From Peptoniphilus_A genitalis (lineage in GTDB: Bacteria; Bacillota; Clostridia; Tissierellales; Peptoniphilaceae), in assembly GCF_949769225.1 (NCBI RefSeq), contig NZ_CATKPB010000002.1: a stretch of DNA of 64,000 nt. One strand, written 5' to 3'. A program made the position numbers and the translations under genes. The notes under the pieces were generated by a model. The model saw only the letters and a program-made list of their open reading frames with translations, made no database searches and was not told where the DNA came from. Position 1 is the first letter of the stretch. Every line of letters starts with the position of its first letter. Shown here piece after piece: positions 1-7,763 of this stretch.

Positions 1-502
1 TTGATTTGCCTGCACCACTGACGCCACATAGGGCAACAGTCTTTCCCCTTATGTAATCTCTTAAGTCCTCTATGGAGTTATCCTTATTTGAAATCATAAA
101 GGTTTTAAATCCAGAGTTTTTGTATATGTTTGCTAGTTTCTCACTTTCTTCCCTATCTAGGTCACACTTATTTATGACAATTGCCACATCTATGTCTTGG
201 TCCTCTGCCTGGATAATCGTCTTGTCTATTGTCATTAAATTATATTTTGGATCCATAACAGGAACAACAACTAGAGCCATGTCAACATTGGCAACCTTTG
301 GCCTTGTGAGCATATTTTTTCTGGGATATACTTTTTCAATATATCCCAGAGTCTTTTCTTCAAACTTAAATTCTACATTGTCACCAACTATAGGATCTAC
401 CTTGGAATGTCTAAAATTTCCTCTCGCTCTTGTTTCATAAACTTGTCCCTCAGCAAGAATGTAGTAGAAGCCACCAGTTAGTTTAATTATCTTTCCAATC
501 AT
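1..502 (-). CDS. rsgA: Ribosome small-subunit GTPase RsgA (N-terminal part, cut by window edge)
   Basis: RsgA is a circularly permuted GTPase that acts late in 30S subunit maturation. My translation of the reverse complement starts MIGKIIKLTGGFYYILAEGQ. It shows an N-terminal OB-fold region, then NKCD (the NKxD guanine-specificity motif) before GVSGAGKS (the P-loop), which is the permuted motif order of this family. The last part of the GTPase domain and the C-terminal zinc domain lie beyond position 1. The ATG overlaps the prkC stop codon (TAATG), so the two are translationally coupled. A stp-prkC-rsgA order is common in Firmicutes. Identity is firm; only the right-hand portion of the gene is visible. 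Confidence 0.93.
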   Translation of the reverse strand, partial: MIGKIIKLTGGFYYILAEGQVYETRARGNFRHSKVDPIVGDNVEFKFEEKTLGYIEKVYPRKNMLTRPKVANVDMALVVVPVMDPKYNLMTIDKTIIQAEDQDIDVAIVINKCDLDREESEKLANIYKNSGFKTFMISNKDNSIEDLRDYIRGKTVALCGVSGAGKS

Positions 503-2490
503 TATCTTATCTTCTCAGTTTTTACAAGGTTGCCATCAACATAAATGTTGTATTCACCAGGTCCAATAAGTTCAACGCTAGCAACATCTCCAGCTTCAAC
601 ATTGTAGTTCCAAACAGTTTGACCACCAGTTTTATTTCCACTTCCATCTTTTACCCTGTCTGCAGAAACCTTGTGGCTTTCGCCATCATCAGGTACCTTA
701 ACCTTTATGTGGTTTACCTTGTTAAAACTATCTTCTTTGTTGTTTTCATCGCTATTCTTATCATCATTTCGATCTTCATCTTCAACTTTTGGTCCCTTGG
801 AAATATAAAGGGTAACAGTTGAACCTTTTTCTACACTTGTTTTTGCCTTTGGATCCATGTCATAAACTTGACCTTCAGAAACCTTGTTACTATGTCCATT
901 TTCTATAACTACAGTAAGTCCAAAACTCTTTAGTTGATTTACAACAACATCTTGATCCATTCCCTTGTAGTCGCTTAGGACAACAGGAGTCTTATCTTGT
1001 CCCTTAGAGACAATAAGTTTAACCGCTGTTCCTCTTTTTACAGAATAACCTCCATCAGGGTTTGAATAAATTACCTTGCCTTCTTCAACAGTGTCATTAA
1101 ATTCTTCTTCTACAGAACCTAGTTTTAATGAATTTTCTTCGAGTAGTTTTTTAGCTTCTTCTTCTGATAAACCCTTAAGTGGTGGAACTGGTACAGAATC
1201 TGGAAGTTCATTAATCTCAAGGGTAATTGTTGTTCCCTTCTCAACTGAAGTTCCTTCTTCTGGATTTTGTCCTAATACCACACCATCAGGTTCCTTTTCA
1301 TTTTCCACCGTATTTACATCCAAGACTAAGCCCTGAGCCTCTATAAGTTCTTTAGCCTCTTCTCTTGTCTTCCCAATGTAATTTTCAACAGCAATTTTTT
1401 CAACAACATCGCCTGACTTCATTCCCTTTATTGCCTTTGGTACTACATATATTAAAAGAGCAATAATTACGATAGCTGAGAATATTCCAAGAAGGGCTGG
1501 TGCCACAGATTTTTTCTTTTTAACAAGCTTCTTAGGTTTATTTGGTCTTTTAGGGTCCAAATTATTTGAATGATTCCTATTAGGTCTTCTGTTAATAGGA
1601 GGTGTGACAAAGGCAGTATTGTCGTCTTCCTCGTAAACCCTATTTACTGAAAAAGTCCTTGCTCCCATTGTGTAATCTTTAATGTCTTTAATGAGTTCAA
1701 AGACGTCCTTATACCTATGATCTGGATCCTTTTCAGTCATCTTTAAAACTAAGGCATCAACAGATGGGTCAAGACTCTTTATAAATTCAGAAGGCCTTGG
1801 CATCTGAGATTGCACTTGCATTAGGGCAACTGATACTGGATTGTCTGCATCAAAAGGCAGCCTTCCTGTTAGCATTTCAAAAAGAACTATGCCCAGAGAA
1901 TAAATGTCAGACCTGTTGTCTACTTTTGCACCTCTTGCTTGTTCAGGTGAAAAATAGTGAACAGAACCCATAACAGCATTTGTTGCTGTAACAGTTGTGT
2001 TGTCTGCCACTCTCGCTATTCCAAAGTCTGTAACCTTTATCCTGTCGTCTCTTGTTACCATAATGTTTTGAGATTTTATATCTCTATGGACTATGTGCTT
2101 AGAGTGAGCTACTTTTAAAGCTTCAGCAATTTGTATGCAGTAGTTTAGAGCCCTCTTTTCAGAAAGTCTTCCCTCGTCATTAATTAAGTCCTTAAGAGTT
2201 TTTCCATCAATATATTCCATTACAATGTAGTGAACTTCCTTATCTTGGATTTTTTCAGTTCCAACATCATAAATGCTAACTATATTTGGATGAGAGATGC
2301 TTGCTGCCGCAAGGGACTCCCTCTTAAATTTTCTTATAAAGTTGTTATCTTCGTTATATTCTAATTTTAGAACCTTAATGGCAACTATCCTATCAAGTTT
2401 GCTGTCATGAGCCTTAAAAACATTGCCCATACCGCCAGTGCCAATTTTTTCTAATATTTCGTATCTATTTCCTAAAATTTTATTAATCAT
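502..2490 (-). CDS. prkC: Serine/threonine protein kinase with PASTA repeats
   Basis: This is a membrane Hanks-type kinase that senses peptidoglycan fragments and controls growth and wall synthesis. The N-terminal kinase domain shows the glycine loop GTGGMG (about residues 17-22), the catalytic lysine in VAIKVLK (about 39), HRDIKSQN, DFGIAR and SPEQARG. A basic linker leads to one membrane helix (about 330-352). Three PASTA-like repeats follow outside the cell, then an acidic/Asn-rich linker and a C-terminal beta-rich domain of about 70 residues, resembling the extra Ig-like domain of Bacillus PrkC. An in-frame ATG at 2505 exists, but the ATG at 2490 follows AGGTGGG and is preferred; it gives 662 residues. 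It overlaps the 3' end region of stp, its cognate phosphatase, and is coupled to rsgA. Confidence 0.95.
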   Translation of the reverse strand: MINKILGNRYEILEKIGTGGMGNVFKAHDSKLDRIVAIKVLKLEYNEDNNFIRKFKRESLAAASISHPNIVSIYDVGTEKIQDKEVHYIVMEYIDGKTLKDLINDEGRLSEKRALNYCIQIAEALKVAHSKHIVHRDIKSQNIMVTRDDRIKVTDFGIARVADNTTVTATNAVMGSVHYFSPEQARGAKVDNRSDIYSLGIVLFEMLTGRLPFDADNPVSVALMQVQSQMPRPSEFIKSLDPSVDALVLKMTEKDPDHRYKDVFELIKDIKDYTMGARTFSVNRVYEEDDNTAFVTPPINRRPNRNHSNNLDPKRPNKPKKLVKKKKSVAPALLGIFSAIVIIALLIYVVPKAIKGMKSGDVVEKIAVENYIGKTREEAKELIEAQGLVLDVNTVENEKEPDGVVLGQNPEEGTSVEKGTTITLEINELPDSVPVPPLKGLSEEEAKKLLEENSLKLGSVEEEFNDTVEEGKVIYSNPDGGYSVKRGTAVKLIVSKGQDKTPVVLSDYKGMDQDVVVNQLKSFGLTVVIENGHSNKVSEGQVYDMDPKAKTSVEKGSTVTLYISKGPKVEDEDRNDDKNSDENNKEDSFNKVNHIKVKVPDDGESHKVSADRVKDGSGNKTGGQTVWNYNVEAGDVASVELIGPGEYNIYVDGNLVKTEKIR

Positions 2491-2497
2491 TGCCCAC

Positions 2498-3214
2498 CTA
2501 CTCATTAAATACTAAAATAAATGTAATATTATCCATGCCACCATTTTTTAGGGCTAAGTCAAGAAGCATATCTCTAGCTTCTTCAGGGCTGTTTTCTTTT
2601 ACAATCTTAAATATTTCCTCATCAGGAACCATATTTGTAAGCCCGTCTGAACAAAATAAAAGTACATCCTTATCCTTAATGTTAAGAGTGTTAACTATAA
2701 CCTCTATATCAGATGTGGTCCCCATAGCCTTAGTTAAGACATTTTTCTTTGGGTGATTTTTTGCTTCTTCTTCCGTAATCTCTCCAATTTCTATTAGATA
2801 ATTTACAAAGGAATCATCTTGAGTTATTTGCTCCATCTCTTCATTTATCCTGTAGATTCTAGAGTCTCCAATATTTGAATAAATAAGAACATCATCTAAG
2901 ATAAGTCCACTTGATAAAGTAGTTCCCATTCCCCTGTAATCTTCATTTTCTTGGGAGCTCTCATAAATTTTTTTATTGGCATCTCTAATTGAAGAAGAGA
3001 GAATTTCTATTGCATCATCAATGCTTGTCACTTCCCTTTCTCCTGCAAAGTCTTCACCAATTATTTCAGTTGCCATCTTAGATGCTCTTTCACCTGCAAG
3101 ATGGCCTCCCATTCCATCAGCCAATACATATAAGTTTTTTGATTCATTTACATAATATGAATCTTCATTATTTTTTCTGTAGTTACCTACATTTGTTGCT
3201 GATACTACTTTCAT
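2498..3214 (-). CDS. stp: PPM-type serine/threonine protein phosphatase
   Basis: This 238-residue PP2C-family phosphatase is soluble and metal-dependent, and is expected to remove phosphates from targets of the neighbouring PASTA kinase. Visible metal-site motifs are NED near residue 18, DGMGGHLAGE (about 33-42), GDSR in the middle and DN near the C-terminus (GGMDNIT). Length matches the short bacterial Stp/PrpC family. The ATG directly follows the rlmN stop codon, and GAGGTGA upstream serves as its ribosome site. The gene ends just before prkC, so kinase and phosphatase are produced from one message. Confidence 0.96.
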   Translation of the reverse strand: MKVVSATNVGNYRKNNEDSYYVNESKNLYVLADGMGGHLAGERASKMATEIIGEDFAGEREVTSIDDAIEILSSSIRDANKKIYESSQENEDYRGMGTTLSSGLILDDVLIYSNIGDSRIYRINEEMEQITQDDSFVNYLIEIGEITEEEAKNHPKKNVLTKAMGTTSDIEVIVNTLNIKDKDVLLFCSDGLTNMVPDEEIFKIVKENSPEEARDMLLDLALKNGGMDNITFILVFNE

Positions 3215-4234
3215 TCATTTCACCTCGATCTTACGCCTAAGTTGTCCACATGAGGCACTGATGTCGCTACCTAGTTCTCTTCTTATTGTTACATTAAATC
3301 CCTTTTTCTCAAGTTTATTTTTGAAGTCATTGATCTCAGCCTTAGAAGGCCTTTTCTCATCAAATTCTTCTATGGGATTTAAGGGAATTAAGTTTATGTG
3401 ACACTTTAAGTTTTTTGCAAAGCTATAAAGTTCATCAATGTTTTCAATTCCATCATTTTGATTTTTTATCATTGTATATTCAAAGGTAATCCTATTATTT
3501 GTCTTCTTGACATAATATTCCAAGGATTTTTTTAGTTCAGCCAGATTAAAACGCCTATTAATTGGCATTAGTGCTGACCTATCTTTGTCATTAGTTTGAT
3601 GTAGACTAACTGCTAGGTTAATTGGAAGATTTAAATCCGCCAGATCATAAATCTTATCAGCTACTCCACAAGTTGAAATTGTAATATTTCTATAGGAGGT
3701 GTTGTGGCCCTTCTCGTCGTGAAGAAGTTTTATAAACCTAATTACTTCATCAAAGTTATCAAGAGGCTCTCCACTTCCCATCAATATAAAGTTTGAAATT
3801 TTTATATTGTATTTATTTTCGATTTCATAAACCTGTCCTAGCATTTCGCCAGCACTTAGGTTCCTAACAAGACCAGACTTTGTTGAAGCACAAAAATCAC
3901 AACCCATCCTGCATCCAACTTGAGTTGACACACATTGGGAATAACCATGCTTGTATTCCATTAAGACGCCTTCAATTAGGTTTCCATCTTTTAATTTAAA
4001 GAGCATCTTTCTAGTTTCATCTAAGTCTGAGTCGAAACTTTTAAAAATTTCAATCTTATTTATTTCTTCATCTTTTATAAGGGAGATGGCCTTTGCCGAA
4101 AGATTTGAGTTCTCCACATCATATCTCTTTTTGTCGTGGAAAAAAGTAAAAAGTTGCGTGCCCCTAAAGGCTTTTTCTTTTCTATCTTCAAAAAATTGGC
4201 GCAGTTCATCTTCATACATAGAATTTAATTCCAT
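3215..4234 (-). CDS. rlmN: 23S rRNA A2503 / tRNA A37 C2-methyltransferase RlmN
   Basis: RlmN is a radical-SAM methyltransferase that makes 2-methyladenosine in 23S rRNA and some tRNAs. The cluster-binding CxxxCxxC appears as CRMGCDFC near residue 112. GSGEPLDN (the family GMGEPLxN region) and a late cysteine in SASCGQL, the likely substrate-bound cysteine, are also present. A GTG at 4243 is in frame, but ATG at 4234 sits 5 bases after AGGTGG and gives 339 residues, typical for the family. It is the first gene of rlmN-stp-prkC-rsgA, preceded by a terminator and an extended -10 promoter. Confidence 0.96.
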   Translation of the reverse strand: MELNSMYEDELRQFFEDRKEKAFRGTQLFTFFHDKKRYDVENSNLSAKAISLIKDEEINKIEIFKSFDSDLDETRKMLFKLKDGNLIEGVLMEYKHGYSQCVSTQVGCRMGCDFCASTKSGLVRNLSAGEMLGQVYEIENKYNIKISNFILMGSGEPLDNFDEVIRFIKLLHDEKGHNTSYRNITISTCGVADKIYDLADLNLPINLAVSLHQTNDKDRSALMPINRRFNLAELKKSLEYYVKKTNNRITFEYTMIKNQNDGIENIDELYSFAKNLKCHINLIPLNPIEEFDEKRPSKAEINDFKNKLEKKGFNVTIRRELGSDISASCGQLRRKIEVK

Positions 4235-4257
4235 TAAAACCACCTATTCATCTAATC

Positions 4258-4266
4258 ATTATACCA
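4258..4266 (-). promoter_or_regulatory. Extended -10 promoter for rlmN-stp-prkC-rsgA
   Basis: On the minus strand the sequence is TGGTATAAT, a perfect -10 hexamer (4263-4258) with an upstream TG. There is no good -35 at 17 bp, which fits an extended -10 promoter. It lies just after the rsmB terminator and 24 bases before the rlmN ATG. Not tested. Confidence 0.65.
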
Positions 4267-4312
4267 TTAGACATCTACAAATAAAAATAGATTTAAAGAA
4301 ATTAATCAAATA

Positions 4313-4343
4313 CAAAAAAAGACTGTGAAAAAATTTCACAGCC
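4313..4343 (-). terminator. Rho-independent terminator after rsmB
   Basis: On the minus strand a roughly 10-bp stem (GGCTGTGAAA pairing with TTTCACAGTC, one G-T wobble) runs into a T7 tract. It begins one base after the rsmB stop codon and closes the long yicC-to-rsmB operon. Confidence 0.85.
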
Positions 4344-4344
4344 T

Positions 4345-5646
4345 TTAACAATTATTAATTTTTTCTAAGAGACAAATAGAAAAACCATCTGAACCATCTA
4401 CTGATGGGAAGAGTTTTAATACATCCTTGTCTCTTAATTTTTTTATTTTAAAGTTTTCGTTCTCTTTTAAGAAGTTCTCGATAACATCTTCGTTCTCAAT
4501 CTTTGATAGAGAACAAGTTGAGTAAAGCAAAAGTCCCTTTTCTCTTACATACTCTTTGGCCTTGTTTAAAATTTCTAATTGAATCACTCCAAGTTCCTTT
4601 AAGTCATCAATCCCCTTATTCCACTTTATGTCAGGCTTTTTCCTATAAAGGCCTGTCCCAGAGCAAGGTGCATCGACTAAGACATAATCAAAGTTATTAA
4701 TAAACTCTTCATTCAAGACTCTAGCATCATTAACCCTTGGAGATATATTTGTGCATCCAAGCCTCTTGGCATTTTCCTTTATTAGTTTTATTTTTCCCTT
4801 AGATTTGTCACAGGCAATTATTTCTCCTGTGTTATCCATGATCTCTGATAAGTGAGTAGTTTTTCCACCAGGTGCTGCACAAAGGTCAAGTACTTTTGAA
4901 TCCTTGCTTGGATTTAAAAATGTAGAAACCAAAATAGATCCTAGGTCTTGTACATAGAAGTAACCTTTTTCAAAAAATTCTGTGTCTATAATTCCATTTG
5001 GATTTAAAACATTTAGAGCATTCACATAAGTTGTTTCTTCAATGTCAAAGCCAGCTTCTGATAAGTCTATTATAAGTTCATCTTTATTAGTTTTCAAAGT
5101 GTTAACTCTTATAGTAAAGGGTGGTTTTTCATTATTTGCCTTTAAAAGTTTTTTTGTAAATTCCTCTCCATAGTTGTCATAGAAGTACTCTGTATAAAAT
5201 CTTGGATGAGAATAGTAAGTCGAGAGATTATCTATTGAATTCTTTAAGGTAACTTGAAGAGCTTTCTCTTTCGAAATACTTCTCAAAATTCCATTTGTAA
5301 AAGAAATTGATCCCTTATTGCCATAAATTTTTGCAAGATTAACAGATTCATCAACTATAGAATAATCAGGAACCTTGTCGAGAAAATACATTTGATAAAT
5401 TGCCATCTCCAAGATGCTAAGTATAATTTTGTGAATCCTATTAAATCTAACTTTAGAGTTTTGTTTAATAACATAATCTAAGTAAGTTTTGTTTCTAACA
5501 ACGCCTGTTGTTATTTCTTTAATGAAGGCAAAGTCTCTTTCATCAATGTTTGATGCCTTTAAAATTTCTAAACTTTCCTCTAAAAATGTCCCCTTATAGA
5601 GTACGTCGTTAATTATTTGTAGTGCTTTTTCTCTTGTGTTCTTCAT
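4345..5646 (-). CDS. rsmB: 16S rRNA m5C967 methyltransferase RsmB
   Basis: RsmB is a SAM-dependent cytosine-5 methyltransferase acting on 16S rRNA before subunit assembly. The N-terminal third is the NusB-like RNA-binding domain (REKALQIINDVLYKG). The C-terminal part is the Rossmann methyltransferase with DLCAAPGGKTTHL (SAM binding), DAPCSGTG (first catalytic cysteine) and YSTCSL (second cysteine). At 433 residues it is near the usual length. The ATG overlaps the Zn-peptidase stop by one base. The def-fmt-(Zn peptidase)-rsmB order is a common Firmicutes arrangement. Confidence 0.96.
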   Translation of the reverse strand: MKNTREKALQIINDVLYKGTFLEESLEILKASNIDERDFAFIKEITTGVVRNKTYLDYVIKQNSKVRFNRIHKIILSILEMAIYQMYFLDKVPDYSIVDESVNLAKIYGNKGSISFTNGILRSISKEKALQVTLKNSIDNLSTYYSHPRFYTEYFYDNYGEEFTKKLLKANNEKPPFTIRVNTLKTNKDELIIDLSEAGFDIEETTYVNALNVLNPNGIIDTEFFEKGYFYVQDLGSILVSTFLNPSKDSKVLDLCAAPGGKTTHLSEIMDNTGEIIACDKSKGKIKLIKENAKRLGCTNISPRVNDARVLNEEFINNFDYVLVDAPCSGTGLYRKKPDIKWNKGIDDLKELGVIQLEILNKAKEYVREKGLLLYSTCSLSKIENEDVIENFLKENENFKIKKLRDKDVLKLFPSVDGSDGFSICLLEKINNC

Positions 5647-6338
5647 TAATCTCTTCTTCCAAATATACTAAGTAGTCTCAAAAATTGTCCAATTGCAACT
5701 AAAGTTGATGCAACGTAAGTTAGTGCCGCTGCACTTAGAACTTCTCTTGTGCCTTTTAAATCTTCATCAGATATAATCCCCATAGCAAGCTCTTCTTTTG
5801 CCCTGTTTGATGCATTAAACTCAACAGGCAAAGTCACAATTTGAAATAAAACTGCAAAGAAGAAGAGAGCAATACCTAACTTAGTAAAAAATACAGAAAA
5901 GAAAAATCCTAGAATTATTAAGAAGAAGGAGACTTGTGTTCCAAGATTAGCAAGTGGAACTAGGGCTGCTCTAAGCTTTAGTGGAGCATAGTCAACTGAG
6001 TCTTGGATAGCATGACCAACTTCATGAGCTGCAATAGAAACTGATGCAATAGAATTTCTATAATAGACATCTCTTGATAGGTTTAGAGTCTTATCTCTAG
6101 GATCATAGTGGTCCGAAAGTTTTCCATCAACCATCCTAATGCTTACATTTGAAAGTCCATTTCTATCTAAAATTTCTCTAGCAACTTCTGCACCACTTAG
6201 ATTTGTTGATGCGGGAATTTTTTTGTATTTTTCATAAGCAGAGCTAATTTTTGCCTGTGCATACATGGCAAGTATTAAGCCTGGTAGTATATAAATCAAA
6301 TAAGAGAAATCATAAGTGTAAAAATATGGTCCAAACAT
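5646..6338 (-). CDS. Membrane zinc metallopeptidase (YugP / Zn_peptidase_2 type)
   Basis: This 230-residue integral-membrane protein has a hydrophobic N-terminus (YLIYILPGLILAMYAQ), a soluble segment with the zinc motif HEVGHAIQ (HExxH, about residue 105), and two or more later membrane helices rich in Phe and Leu. A second Asn/Glu-rich helix (PVEFNASNRAKE) matches the family signature. The substrate is unknown. The position between fmt and rsmB is the usual place for this family in low-GC Gram-positives. TAATG overlaps join it to both neighbours, and GGAGG precedes its start. Confidence 0.88.
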   Translation of the reverse strand: MFGPYFYTYDFSYLIYILPGLILAMYAQAKISSAYEKYKKIPASTNLSGAEVAREILDRNGLSNVSIRMVDGKLSDHYDPRDKTLNLSRDVYYRNSIASVSIAAHEVGHAIQDSVDYAPLKLRAALVPLANLGTQVSFFLIILGFFFSVFFTKLGIALFFFAVLFQIVTLPVEFNASNRAKEELAMGIISDEDLKGTREVLSAAALTYVASTLVAIGQFLRLLSIFGRRD

Positions 6339-7264
6339 TATTTTCCTCCAATCACATAATTTTCTTGGAATTTATTTCCTCGTAAGAAATCATCTATTCC
6401 CATGGCCCTTTTGCCTGGCGCTTGTATTTCTTTAACAGAAATAGCTCCATCACTTGTTTTAATAATTAATTCTTTGTCGGATTTTATTATCTTTCCTGCT
6501 TCTTTATCACAATTATCATCAAACTCTTCTGCCTTGTAAATTTTATAGAACTTGTCGTCATACTTGAACCTTACCCCATAGTGTGGGCTAAGTCCCCTTA
6601 TTTTATTTACTATATTTGCAGAAGTGTTATTAAAATCTAAATCTAAATCATTTTTTAAAATCTTACTAGCGTAAGTTTTTTTGTCTTCATCTTGTTCTAT
6701 AAATTCTACTGGTCCCTTTGAAGCATCAAGTACAAACTCTTCTAGTAGATCTGCGCCCATATGTGAAAGCTTATCTTCAAGTTCTCCTGCATTCATTTCT
6801 CCAATTTCTATTTCTTTCACAGCAGACACTGGTCCGGCATCAAGACCTTCTTCAACCTTCATTAGGCTGACACCAGTCTTGGAATGGCCCTCCATAATAG
6901 CCCTGTTAATTGGAGCTGCCCCTCTTAGATATGGTAAAAGAGAAGCGTGAACATTCACTATATATTTTTTTGGTAAGTCTATAATTTCTTGACTCAAGAT
7001 TTGACCATAGGCAACTACAACTATAATGTCAGCTTGAACTTGTCTTAATTTATCAATTGCTTCAGGAGAATTTACATCTGCTGGCTGATAAACTTCAAGC
7101 CCAAGTTCTTCTGCCTTAACTTTTACAGGAGTTTTAGTAAATTTCTTTCCCCTGCCCTTTCTCTTGTCTTCTTGAGAAACTACAAGATCTACTTCTCCTA
7201 GAGTATTTAATCTTTCCAAAATTGGAACAGAAAAATCAGGAGTTCCCATAAAGATAAACTTCAT
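6338..7264 (-). CDS. fmt: Methionyl-tRNA formyltransferase
   Basis: Fmt transfers a formyl group from 10-formyl-tetrahydrofolate to initiator Met-tRNA. The N-terminus MKFIFMGTPDFSVPIL, the NVHASLLPYLRGAAPI segment with its catalytic Asn/His pair, and the C-terminal beta-barrel (NIVNKIRGLSPHYG) are typical. It has 308 residues, as usual. It overlaps def by one base (TAATG). The pair makes and later removes the N-formyl group, so co-expression makes sense. Confidence 0.97.
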   Translation of the reverse strand: MKFIFMGTPDFSVPILERLNTLGEVDLVVSQEDKRKGRGKKFTKTPVKVKAEELGLEVYQPADVNSPEAIDKLRQVQADIIVVVAYGQILSQEIIDLPKKYIVNVHASLLPYLRGAAPINRAIMEGHSKTGVSLMKVEEGLDAGPVSAVKEIEIGEMNAGELEDKLSHMGADLLEEFVLDASKGPVEFIEQDEDKKTYASKILKNDLDLDFNNTSANIVNKIRGLSPHYGVRFKYDDKFYKIYKAEEFDDNCDKEAGKIIKSDKELIIKTSDGAISVKEIQAPGKRAMGIDDFLRGNKFQENYVIGGK

Positions 7265-7755
7265 TATTCTTCACTCTCCGCTTCATACATATCTATTGCC
7301 TTATCTGTATAAAGTATTCCGTCAAGATGGTCTGTCTCATGTTGGATAATCCTAGCCAAAAAGTCTTCAGCCTCCATAAGTTTTTCTTGACCCTCTAGGT
7401 CATTATACTTAACCTTAATGTGCTTTGCCCTCTTAACTGTTCCTTGTTTTCCAGGAACTGAAAGACATCCTTCCATTGAGACTTCTTCCCCATCTTTTTC
7501 TATAATCTCAGGGTTAATCATGTAAAATCTCATTGGCTTTTCGCCCTCATCATTATCTTCCTCCCTGTTATCAACAACAATCACTCTTTTTAGGATTCCA
7601 ATTTGAGGAGCTGCAAGTCCAACTCCAGGAGCAAGGTCCATAGTTTCGTACATATCATCTATTAAAAGTTTTAATCTATCATTATAATTAGTAACTACTT
7701 TTGATTTTTTCCTAAGAATAGGATCTCCATCTGTTCTAATTTTTCTTATTGCCAT
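7264..7755 (-). CDS. def: Peptide deformylase
   Basis: This 163-residue metallo-deformylase removes the formyl group from new proteins. All three family motifs are present: GVGLAAPQIG, EGCLSVPG (metal-binding Cys) and QHETDHLDG (HExxD/H metal site). The acidic C-terminus (DMYEAESEE) runs into fmt. The start has AGGTGATTTA in front. It sits between priA and fmt, the standard Firmicutes order. Confidence 0.97.
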   Translation of the reverse strand: MAIRKIRTDGDPILRKKSKVVTNYNDRLKLLIDDMYETMDLAPGVGLAAPQIGILKRVIVVDNREEDNDEGEKPMRFYMINPEIIEKDGEEVSMEGCLSVPGKQGTVKRAKHIKVKYNDLEGQEKLMEAEDFLARIIQHETDHLDGILYTDKAIDMYEAESEE

Positions 7756-7763
7756 TAAATCAC